Positions 53,249 through 61,915 of a stretch of 64,000 bases of DNA are shown piece by piece (position 1 is the first letter of the stretch; every line of letters starts with the position of its first letter). The notes below the pieces were generated by a model. It was not told where the DNA came from, did no database searches, and saw only the letters and a list, made by a program, of their open reading frames with translations. A program made the translations under genes and the position numbers. Source of the stretch: a bacterium (lineage in GTDB: Bacteria > Bacteroidota > Bacteroidia > Flavobacteriales_D > Crocinitomicaceae); assembly GCA_024742305.1 (NCBI GenBank), contig JANSYQ010000004.1, forward strand, positions 124,001 through 188,000, given 5' to 3'.

Positions 53249-53689
53249 ATGACCACTATGATCGGAAGATTAGGCAAGAAAATGTCGAATCAAGCTATTG
53301 TGATAATTGGGTTGATGTTTTTAAGCAGCGGAGTAAATGCTCAATTGGATACAGCATCTGTAAGTTCAGTTAGTTTCGCTCAAGAAACGGTAACTGACTC
53401 TTTAACATTAGTAACGGACACATTAGATATTATGAATGTTGAGGTATTCATGGATGATATTGACTTCTTGGGAGAGGTGCTAGTTACAGTATATGACCAA
53501 GCCACCGGTTATCCACTTCAAATGGTAAAGCAAACCAAATCAGAATTGGAACTCAACGATCTAATCATAGGCTCATTTGCCAAAATTGAAATATTTGGAT
53601 TAGAACCGAATGTTGGATTGTACAACATAGATGTTCAAGTTCGAAACTTTCAAGGAGGAAATTTACCATTACTCTCAGCTCAATATTAA
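53249..53689 (+). CDS. Small secreted protein heading the RHS-like operon
   Basis: 146 aa. Signal peptide (about 1-32, ending SSGVNAQ). The mature part has a Ser/Thr-rich stretch, then a strand-rich domain of about 85 residues (DFLGEVLVTVYDQATGYPLQ, then IGSFAKIEIFGLEPNVGLYN). No family recognised. First gene after the palindrome-type promoter, 9 bp before the DNRLRE gene. Confidence 0.6.
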   Translation: MTTMIGRLGKKMSNQAIVIIGLMFLSSGVNAQLDTASVSSVSFAQETVTDSLTLVTDTLDIMNVEVFMDDIDFLGEVLVTVYDQATGYPLQMVKQTKSELELNDLIIGSFAKIEIFGLEPNVGLYNIDVQVRNFQGGNLPLLSAQY

Positions 53690-53698
53690 AACTTAGTT

Positions 53699-55507
53699 AT
53701 GAATAGATTTTTTAATCTGGTATGCTGCGGCGTATTGATTGCCCTGTCGCATTCATTGCACGCGCAGTTGTCCACGGCAAGTCTACAAGCAACTGCGGAT
53801 TCGTATACAAATACTCGCTTACCAACCACACCGAACGGCAGTGATCCTACGATGAAATCAGGGACAGAGTATACAATTGGACCACGAGGAGGTTCACTTC
53901 AATATCATCAACGAGTATACGTCAAATTTAATATCGCTGGTAGCATCCCAACAAACGCGATTATTTATAGCGCTGAGTTGCGACTAACGATGTCAGGTAG
54001 TTCCACTGGATCTTTCGATTGGAAAACAAAAATGATCAAGTCTACTTGGACAGAAGGAGGGGTTACAGCAAACAATCAGCCGACCATATCCAATTTAACA
54101 TCAGACGTAGTAACTACAACTCCTGTAGCTAGCGGAACGCAAACAATCGATGTCACGGATATGGTACAACGCATGTCGTATTATCCTTCTTCCAATCATG
54201 GTTGGTGCGTTCAAGTTAGTAATGAGGCTGCTGCGTCGAATACCGGTGCTTTATTTCATACAAGGGAGGCAATGAACTTTTTATTACGCCCCGTATTATA
54301 TATTGAATATTATTTACCTGTTACTCTTTCAAATGTCGTTGTAACCCATGAGTCGGGAGTCGGAGCATCAGATGGTGGTGTAGATTATAATCATACATCA
54401 GTAGGGTCAACAACTCATACTTATCAGTGGTACAATGGAGCGGGTCAATTGATGCTTGGCGAAACAAACAAGCAACTTACAAATGTACCTTATGGATGGT
54501 ACGGTGTAGAAATTACAGGGGTCAACACTGGAGAGAAAGCCTACTTCGGGTTTTTAGTTGGAACCGAGTGCGAAGAAGTCACCATTACCTATACAACCAG
54601 TCCAAATTTTACAAGCAACAGTTTTATATACGATCGGGTTATTTCGGGGGGTATTGACTATCGAGATGTCAACTATGGAAACACAGCGAACTTCAGAACA
54701 GATAACTGGAATAATTCACCTTGGACCGATATCAAAAGTTACCTCGATTTCAATACATGGATGGATGATGCATTTACTGTCAATCAAGCAGATTTACAGA
54801 TCAATGGCTGGGCGCACTGGAATAGTGGGACAACCAATGAGTCCCAGTTTAAAATGGTCAATGATTATTGGAATGAGAATGTAATTACTTGGAATGCCAG
54901 TCCTAATGTCTCCTCAAGCGCGATTACTACCATCCCGAATACAACATCCTCCAATCAAAACATGACTGTAGACATGATTGACGCATGGAATGATTGGAAA
55001 ACCAACAATTTGGCAAATTATGGAATTGAGTTCGGGTTACAGTATTTCGATGACAACTTTAATACGCGTCAGATGTACTACTCGCCAAATGCAAGCTCAA
55101 ATAGACCGAGTTGGACATTTAAATTATCGTTGATTGACAACTTCAGTTTCTCTTATTGCCACCCTGATTGGCCGCCTCACATCGCTGTTCAAAAAACACT
55201 AGATGGTAGTTACACCCAAACAGTAGGAGGAGTATTACATTTTCAATACGACGAGGAGTATAAAGTTGACTTAAGTGAGTTTCTAAAGTTTAACATTTAC
55301 AATGAGTCTAGAAATATTGTCGCATCAGCAGATGGGGCAGGTGGAACCACAGGGAGTATATCTCCATTAACCTACTCATTCGACGATAACAGATATGAAT
55401 TAGACCTATCTGTAGTCCCAGGATTACAAAGTGATACATTTTTGGTTCTTGAAGTATTTACTGCCAAAGGACAGAAGAGATACCTCAAAATTTTATACAA
55501 AGCATAG
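53699..55507 (+). CDS. Secreted DNRLRE-type protein
   Basis: 602 aa with a signal peptide (1-21). Two DNRLRE/CBM96-like beta domains: about 28-195 (ATADSYTNTRLPTTPNGSDP, then YVKFNIAGSIP, then AELRLTMSG) and about 300-450 (Y-L-D-F-N-T-W-M, W-N-E-N-V-I-T-W-N-A-S). In other proteins such domains are often attached to RHS or wall-associated proteins. The C-terminus (LVLEVFTAKGQKRYLKILYK) is strand-like, but I cannot call a T9SS sorting domain. It lies 10 bp before the giant RHS-like gene and probably forms a secreted complex with it. Confidence 0.7.
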   Translation: MNRFFNLVCCGVLIALSHSLHAQLSTASLQATADSYTNTRLPTTPNGSDPTMKSGTEYTIGPRGGSLQYHQRVYVKFNIAGSIPTNAIIYSAELRLTMSGSSTGSFDWKTKMIKSTWTEGGVTANNQPTISNLTSDVVTTTPVASGTQTIDVTDMVQRMSYYPSSNHGWCVQVSNEAAASNTGALFHTREAMNFLLRPVLYIEYYLPVTLSNVVVTHESGVGASDGGVDYNHTSVGSTTHTYQWYNGAGQLMLGETNKQLTNVPYGWYGVEITGVNTGEKAYFGFLVGTECEEVTITYTTSPNFTSNSFIYDRVISGGIDYRDVNYGNTANFRTDNWNNSPWTDIKSYLDFNTWMDDAFTVNQADLQINGWAHWNSGTTNESQFKMVNDYWNENVITWNASPNVSSSAITTIPNTTSSNQNMTVDMIDAWNDWKTNNLANYGIEFGLQYFDDNFNTRQMYYSPNASSNRPSWTFKLSLIDNFSFSYCHPDWPPHIAVQKTLDGSYTQTVGGVLHFQYDEEYKVDLSEFLKFNIYNESRNIVASADGAGGTTGSISPLTYSFDDNRYELDLSVVPGLQSDTFLVLEVFTAKGQKRYLKILYKA

Positions 55508-55518
55508 AATTGAATAAG

Positions 55519-58500
55519 ATGACAAGAAAAAAGTTAAAAGATATCGGGAACAAGTCATTCAGTGTTGTTCTTATTTATGCGATTCTGATTCAGCAAATCA
55601 TTCCGTTTGGTTACGCTAGCGGTAGTGAAAATAGTGTCTACGTAAGTCACAATAGTAAGAAAGTAGTGCGAGGAGTAGACTCAAAGCTGAAAACAGATAC
55701 CATCTCAGAGCAGTTTGAGCAGGTTAATAATTCAGTAAAAAACTCTAGCTCTGAGAAGTATATTCCAGTAGAAGAGCTAAATCAAACGGGAATGGCTGTC
55801 CAAATGACTTCAGAAGGAGGGCAAACGGAAACTTCAGGATATTCGCTGAATTCGACTGACGGGATGGTTGACAAGTTTACGGGAGATTTTAGCTATCAAA
55901 TTCCTTTGATGGATGTAGAGGGATATCCGATCGTAATTAGTTACAATTCTAACGTTGGTATGAATCAAGAAGCTTCTTGGGTTGGTCTAGGCTGGAACTT
56001 AAGTGTGGGTAGTGTATCAAGAGACATGCGAGGTCTGCCTGATGAGTTCAATGGAGATCAGAATATCACAAAGACAATCAACCAAAAAAATATCCAAACC
56101 ACCAATGGTAAAAAAATAGGAGCTAGCATTGCTTTTGGAAACAGTGGTCTCGGTCTAACAGCTTTGGGTGGAGGATATGATAACTCATACTTAGGAAACG
56201 GCAAGACTTTTGACTTCAATGCACGAATTCCAATGACCAAGTCTATCGGGGAAAACTACTATCTGAATGGAAGTTTCAACTTTGGATTTAGTGTAGATAC
56301 CAAAAATGGCATTGGGCGAAACTGGGGACTGGGTATTACTCCTGGAAATTCAGAAACTGGTAAGTCCTTGAATTTACCAACGTATGGTAGATCCTTCAAC
56401 TCAAGAATAGGTTTGACAGCGCAATCCATTAGTTTTAGTAAAGCCATTAGGAATACCGATCTTTCCATATCGTCGAGCTTTAAGTACGGATCAAATACCA
56501 CTTCTCCAGCTTCATCATTCAATAACTACAGTACTAGCAACTCTAATAGTTTTAACGCTTTTGTGTCATTTTCTGTTGGAAACGTAGGACTGACAACTTC
56601 AGCTTTAACACAGTTCTACAATGATGACGCAGGGATCTTACATGATAATTCCGCTCAAGTAATCCAACACCCTGCTTATGGTTATTTGCATTCAGGAAAG
56701 AGATTAAATGACTCCAATCAAGACAACCTTTTTCCAGTAATGGATTTCAACAGAGTTAACGATTATGGGTACTCAGAAGAAATGAAAAATCTTCCTTTTT
56801 CCTTTCAAACTTATGACGTTTTCAACGTAAATGCAGTAGGGATTAATGGAAATTTCCGTGCTAGAAGAACAGATTTTGGAACCTACAAAGACCCAGAAAC
56901 CAAAGCAGATCAAGATGGCGATGAGAATGATTTTACAGCTGGTTTTCAGCCTGTAGGTATGAGAGTGATTTTAGGTTATGGTAAAGGCTCTCAAGATGGA
57001 GACAGTAAAACTGGAACATGGAATAATATTTTGGAGTTTACAAGTGAAGCGCCAGGAGTGGAGTTCGATAATACTGTTTACTTCAAGGGAATGGGCGAAA
57101 TGACTCCCGAAGACCTTACGGTTTATAATCAAATGGGAGGTAACAAAGCTGGGTACTTTGATATTAATAAGGTTGGTGAAGATATTGTTCAGTCTAACTA
57201 TCTGAAGCTAGGAAACTCGGGCGTAAATATAAACGGGTCGACAGTGAACGGGCTTTCAGAAAAACCTGTCCGTGCAACAGTATATAACCCACTTATCGCA
57301 CAAAACCATCCTAATCCAAATTTTGAAGAGTATGCTGAAGGAGTATTTACACCTCCTACAATTAATACTATAGGAAGGACATCCAACTCTCGAGAAGCGA
57401 ATCATATTTCAAGTTTTTCAGTAGTAAATACAAATGGTGCTGAATATACTTATGGCATTCCTGCGTATACTCTTGAAACCAATGAAGTGATGTTTTCTGT
57501 TGATGGAAGTTCTTTTGACCCAACAACAGGTTTGGTAAACTATTCATCAGGTGATAATACTATAAATAATAATGAAGGACGTGCAGGAGTTTACAACAAA
57601 ACAACAACGCCAGCATACGCTCATTCATTCTTACTTACGGAATTGAAGTCATCTGATTACGTGGATGTTGATAATAATGGGGTAAGCCCGGACGATATTG
57701 GTAGTTATCACAAGTTTAACTACTCACAAGTATATGGTGAAAACTCAACAAATGGTACCTATGAATGGCGTTTCCCAATTAGTGATAATTCGGGCAATCA
57801 AGCTATGTATAATAGAGGCTTTGAAGGAACGGAGCTTGATAATACGGCAAACTACACGCATGGAGAAAAAGAAGTTTGGTACACCCATAGTGTTGAAGGA
57901 AGAAACCTGATAGCGGAATTCTACTTAGAAGATAGAGAGGATGCTTATGGTGTTCTAGATGAGAATGGTCAAATAGACGTGACCAAGCCTTTGAAAAAAT
58001 TAAAATGGATTAAGTTGTACGTTAAATCGGAAAGAGAGGACCCTGTTAATGGGGCAAATGCGGAGCCAATACAGATGGTTGAGTTTGACTACGATTATTC
58101 TCTTTGTAAAGGAAATCCAGCAAATAAAAACACAAATGTTACTCCGGACCCAGCGAACTCGGGAAAGTTGACACTAAAAGGTATTCGAGTATACTCAGGA
58201 AGCTCAGTTGAAACAGCCTTGAATAACTATTCTTTCGAATACAGTTCATTCAACCCAGACTTCAGTTATGCAAATATTGATGGATGGGGAGCTTACAAAC
58301 AATATGACCCAAACAAACCTACACACATCTATCCTTATGCTGAGCAGAACGAAGCCAATGCTGATCTAGCGGCTGAGGCATGGAGACTTGTTGCAATTAA
58401 TCAGCCAAATGGTGGAAGAGTTGAAGTAGATTACGAGGCAGATAGATACGTGAATGTTCAGAACAAAAGAACAATGAAACACATGGATGTTCACCGTATG

Positions 58501-61500
58501 ACCAATTTGATCGAGTTTCTGCACATTCAAAACCAATCCAGTTGGAACGGTACTGATAATGCGTACATGTCGTTTAGAAAAGACTTTGGTGGAATCAGTG
58601 GCCTACAATCATTCTTTCAATCGAATGGATACGGTGCTCCGTTCAGTTTCACCGACTTCTACAATGCAACTGTACTAGCGGTATCTTATGCTCAGTATAA
58701 TCAGAAGTTTGGGAAGTTCAAGACTGACTTTGTACCGAACAATGTCATCGTTTTCAAATTGGAAGATAACATAGATGGTGCATTGAATAAAACGGATGCA
58801 TCCGCCATTGTAAAGGAAGATTATTTCGCAACGAAAGAAGGAGTGAATCAATACCTAAAACAGTTGTATTTTAAAATGCATGTTAGGGTGAAAGATGAGA
58901 ACGGTACAGACATAAAAGAATACGTTCCTGCTTTCGCTGATATTTCAGATGATTTTATCAATCCGTTTGGAAGTTTACTTCCTTATGAAGATGACTTTAA
59001 TGCAATTGGAGTTATGCCTCCGGCGTCTCCTGGTGCTGCATACGAGTATGGTTATGTCGTTGTGAATCCGACAAACTCCGGTAGTCGAGAGAAAAAGAAT
59101 AAAGAAGGTAACGACAAAGACGGAATCCTTCTCCACCCCATACAAAGACAAGCACTTGATTTCGTTCGTCAAAACTTACCTGATAAAGTGTACGGTAGTT
59201 GTGTAGGTTGTGATCCTAACTTGAGTGTTGATGTAAAAACCTTCTTTGGAGGAGATATGTACAAGTACCTCATTAAGGACGGATCGTATGCAGATATTTT
59301 TTACAACGACCATTCAACGGTTCGCCTTCACTTCCCTGGAGATATTAAATTTGGTGGAGGATCGCGAGTAAAGTCAATTACCTATAAAGATGGTTGGGAC
59401 GTAATTTCAGAAGAGTCAGGACTCAATGAAGTGGAATCATCCTATAAATGGGCTTATGAGTATCCGTCTCGTTTTGAAGAGTCCGGTGTTGCCTCCTATG
59501 AGCCAACAATGATAAAAGACGAAAGTGCCTTCTACTACTGGGATACTTACTTTGATTTAAGAAAGAAGTTCCCTGATGAAAGAAACTTCACTCCAACTCC
59601 AGTGGTTGACGCTTTGTTCCCAACCCCTAGTGTCGGTTACCAAAAGGTGAAAGTATATTTAGATCAATCGACTGTTGGGGGCTATTCTCTGACGAAATAC
59701 TACACCGCGAAGGATTTCCCGACCAAATATGACAAAACTCCGATAGAAAGAAGTGAAGACAAGGACTGGACCCCGTTTTCAAGTGGTGAGAACTATGGTT
59801 TCGCACAAGGGTTTAGTGTTGAAACAAATAATTTCCATGGTCTGCCTCACACATCTGGAGTTTATCGAATTGAGGGTAACGCTGAAATAATGCAATCCGA
59901 AACCGAATATGTATATCGTGGATTATCTGAATCAGTTCAAATGATTGATCGAAAAGGAGTTGTAACAGATGAAAATGTGGCCTTAGAGTTTGATATACAC
60001 GAAGATTCAAGGTTTTCAACGAGCAACTCAATAGGAATAAATATTGGGGCAACTGTTAGCTTTTCCGTAATGGTCCCATTCTTACCAATTATTGTGAAAC
60101 CATCGATTTCTTTTACAAAAAGAGAGGATGCTTTTTACTCAAATGCACTTGTAAAACACATTAACCGTGCCGCAACAATAGAGAGTATTGAGACGCGATA
60201 TTTAAGTTCTAGTAACTCGGCAAGAAATATTTTATTCGATAAGTATACGGGAGAAGTCCTTTTAAGTAGTCTCACAGATGAATACGAGGATGACCTTTAC
60301 AGCTTTCTCTACCCATCTCATTGGTATGAAGCAGAGTTAAGAGATCTTAACTCTACCGAAAACGTAACCTACAATGTCTCGATAACAGGTAGTATAATGG
60401 ATGTATCAGGTTTATCAAACCATGTTTTTACACCTGGAGACAGATTATTAGTAAGTGATGGAGTGAGTACTGCGAATGCTGTTATACTGAGTATTGATGG
60501 ATCGAACGTTAAGTTAATCACAGATTCCGGTATGAATTACTTCGGTGTAACTGGCGCCGTAACTGTTGAAATTCTGCAAAGCGGTCGAAAAAACCGTTTG
60601 GAAGAAGTTATGCAACAGGTAACAACCAAAAATACTATTACACCTGTATCGGGAAGTGTATTAACCTTCCCTGAAACAAATATTTTATCCGCATCGGCTA
60701 TTAACTACCGAAACAAGACCAATATAAAATGTCGAATAGGCGATGGTGAGCAAGGAGACAATAATGAAGTCATTCAAGGAAGTATTATAAACCCGTTCGA
60801 TTATGGAATTATGGGGGATATCGTTCTAGACGGTCAGTTTATGTGGCAAACAGAACGAGTGCACGACTTGGCCAACCACGGAACTCGCTTTGACGGAGAA
60901 TATACCTCTTATATGCCATTCTATGAAATGGATGGCAGCGGTGTTTGGCATGCAATTACGGACCCTTTGCATACAAATTATGACGGATCTCTTCAGGACT
61001 GGCGAAAAATGGGAGAGGTGACAAGGTATGACGAGTTCGGACGTCCTGTTGAGCAAGCAGATCAGATTGATGTGTTCTCATCTATGTTGTTTGGGTTCAA
61101 CAAAGAATTGTCATTTCTACCAGTTGCTCAAGCCGTGAATGCAATGCAAAGAGATATTGCTTTCGATAGTTTTGAAGACTACAACTTTTATAGTCAAGAG
61201 GCACTTGATTATCAAGAAACGCATTTCGATTTTGCAGATGCATTAGGAGCCTCAGTTCAAATTACCCAAAGCGAAAAACATAGTGGCTGGTCATCTTTAC
61301 AGATAAGTGCAGGAGCAAGTGCATCCGTTATTAAAGGCGTCTCAACTGGTTGTGAGAACCCTGGAGATGGAGTCATTGGTAACGACAATAACACCTCTCC
61401 TATTACTGCAGACGAATGTTACTGTGTGCAACCGTTCAAACCTAGAGAGGGAGATTACATTATTGGTGCTTGGGTGAAAGTAGGAAATGACCCTACAAAC

Positions 61501-61905
61501 CTAGATTATTCAGATGCATCAATAACCGTGAGCGTCGCTGGTGGTACAACGTACCTTGGAATTACCGCTTCCGGCCCGATCATAGATGGTTGGCAGCGTT
61601 TAGAAGGTGAGTTTAGTATTCCAACAAGTGCTACAGGTGTGACAATCACTATCAACAATGGTTCCGCAGAGGAGAATGTCTACATAGATGACATGCGTAT
61701 TCATCCATTCACAGCTGGTATGACAACTACTGTGTATGATCCAGTAACACTTCTACCTGTTGCTAGTCATGATGGTTATAACTACACGACATTCTACAAT
61801 TACGATGAAAACTTGAATCTCGTTCGAGTAAGAGTTGAAACGGAGAAAGGAATTCAGACCGTTAAAGAATCGGAATTCGGAACACAAAAAAATTACAACA
61901 ATTAA
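55519..61905 (+). CDS. Giant secreted RHS-like protein
   Basis: 2128 aa from ATG 55519; an in-frame TTG at 55510 is a weaker start. Signal peptide (about 1-35, VVLIYAILIQQIIPFGYAS). The segment about 115-175 (VDKFTGDFSYQIPLMDVEGY, then Q-E-A-S-W-V-G-L-G-W-N-L) is the SpvB/RHS-like start typical of Bacteroidota giants. Near the end are GEVTRYDEFGRPVEQ and a carbohydrate-binding-like module (about 1985-2070: W-V-K-V-G-N-D...I-D-D-M-R-I-H). No hyperconserved RHS core or C-terminal toxin is present; the chain ends shortly after. The rest of the RHS-like cage may be in the next gene, 10 bp downstream, as the two chains look like halves of one assembly. Confidence 0.8.
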   Translation: MTRKKLKDIGNKSFSVVLIYAILIQQIIPFGYASGSENSVYVSHNSKKVVRGVDSKLKTDTISEQFEQVNNSVKNSSSEKYIPVEELNQTGMAVQMTSEGGQTETSGYSLNSTDGMVDKFTGDFSYQIPLMDVEGYPIVISYNSNVGMNQEASWVGLGWNLSVGSVSRDMRGLPDEFNGDQNITKTINQKNIQTTNGKKIGASIAFGNSGLGLTALGGGYDNSYLGNGKTFDFNARIPMTKSIGENYYLNGSFNFGFSVDTKNGIGRNWGLGITPGNSETGKSLNLPTYGRSFNSRIGLTAQSISFSKAIRNTDLSISSSFKYGSNTTSPASSFNNYSTSNSNSFNAFVSFSVGNVGLTTSALTQFYNDDAGILHDNSAQVIQHPAYGYLHSGKRLNDSNQDNLFPVMDFNRVNDYGYSEEMKNLPFSFQTYDVFNVNAVGINGNFRARRTDFGTYKDPETKADQDGDENDFTAGFQPVGMRVILGYGKGSQDGDSKTGTWNNILEFTSEAPGVEFDNTVYFKGMGEMTPEDLTVYNQMGGNKAGYFDINKVGEDIVQSNYLKLGNSGVNINGSTVNGLSEKPVRATVYNPLIAQNHPNPNFEEYAEGVFTPPTINTIGRTSNSREANHISSFSVVNTNGAEYTYGIPAYTLETNEVMFSVDGSSFDPTTGLVNYSSGDNTINNNEGRAGVYNKTTTPAYAHSFLLTELKSSDYVDVDNNGVSPDDIGSYHKFNYSQVYGENSTNGTYEWRFPISDNSGNQAMYNRGFEGTELDNTANYTHGEKEVWYTHSVEGRNLIAEFYLEDREDAYGVLDENGQIDVTKPLKKLKWIKLYVKSEREDPVNGANAEPIQMVEFDYDYSLCKGNPANKNTNVTPDPANSGKLTLKGIRVYSGSSVETALNNYSFEYSSFNPDFSYANIDGWGAYKQYDPNKPTHIYPYAEQNEANADLAAEAWRLVAINQPNGGRVEVDYEADRYVNVQNKRTMKHMDVHRMTNLIEFLHIQNQSSWNGTDNAYMSFRKDFGGISGLQSFFQSNGYGAPFSFTDFYNATVLAVSYAQYNQKFGKFKTDFVPNNVIVFKLEDNIDGALNKTDASAIVKEDYFATKEGVNQYLKQLYFKMHVRVKDENGTDIKEYVPAFADISDDFINPFGSLLPYEDDFNAIGVMPPASPGAAYEYGYVVVNPTNSGSREKKNKEGNDKDGILLHPIQRQALDFVRQNLPDKVYGSCVGCDPNLSVDVKTFFGGDMYKYLIKDGSYADIFYNDHSTVRLHFPGDIKFGGGSRVKSITYKDGWDVISEESGLNEVESSYKWAYEYPSRFEESGVASYEPTMIKDESAFYYWDTYFDLRKKFPDERNFTPTPVVDALFPTPSVGYQKVKVYLDQSTVGGYSLTKYYTAKDFPTKYDKTPIERSEDKDWTPFSSGENYGFAQGFSVETNNFHGLPHTSGVYRIEGNAEIMQSETEYVYRGLSESVQMIDRKGVVTDENVALEFDIHEDSRFSTSNSIGINIGATVSFSVMVPFLPIIVKPSISFTKREDAFYSNALVKHINRAATIESIETRYLSSSNSARNILFDKYTGEVLLSSLTDEYEDDLYSFLYPSHWYEAELRDLNSTENVTYNVSITGSIMDVSGLSNHVFTPGDRLLVSDGVSTANAVILSIDGSNVKLITDSGMNYFGVTGAVTVEILQSGRKNRLEEVMQQVTTKNTITPVSGSVLTFPETNILSASAINYRNKTNIKCRIGDGEQGDNNEVIQGSIINPFDYGIMGDIVLDGQFMWQTERVHDLANHGTRFDGEYTSYMPFYEMDGSGVWHAITDPLHTNYDGSLQDWRKMGEVTRYDEFGRPVEQADQIDVFSSMLFGFNKELSFLPVAQAVNAMQRDIAFDSFEDYNFYSQEALDYQETHFDFADALGASVQITQSEKHSGWSSLQISAGASASVIKGVSTGCENPGDGVIGNDNNTSPITADECYCVQPFKPREGDYIIGAWVKVGNDPTNLDYSDASITVSVAGGTTYLGITASGPIIDGWQRLEGEFSIPTSATGVTITINNGSAEENVYIDDMRIHPFTAGMTTTVYDPVTLLPVASHDGYNYTTFYNYDENLNLVRVRVETEKGIQTVKESEFGTQKNYNN

Positions 61906-61915
61906 TAAGAGCAAA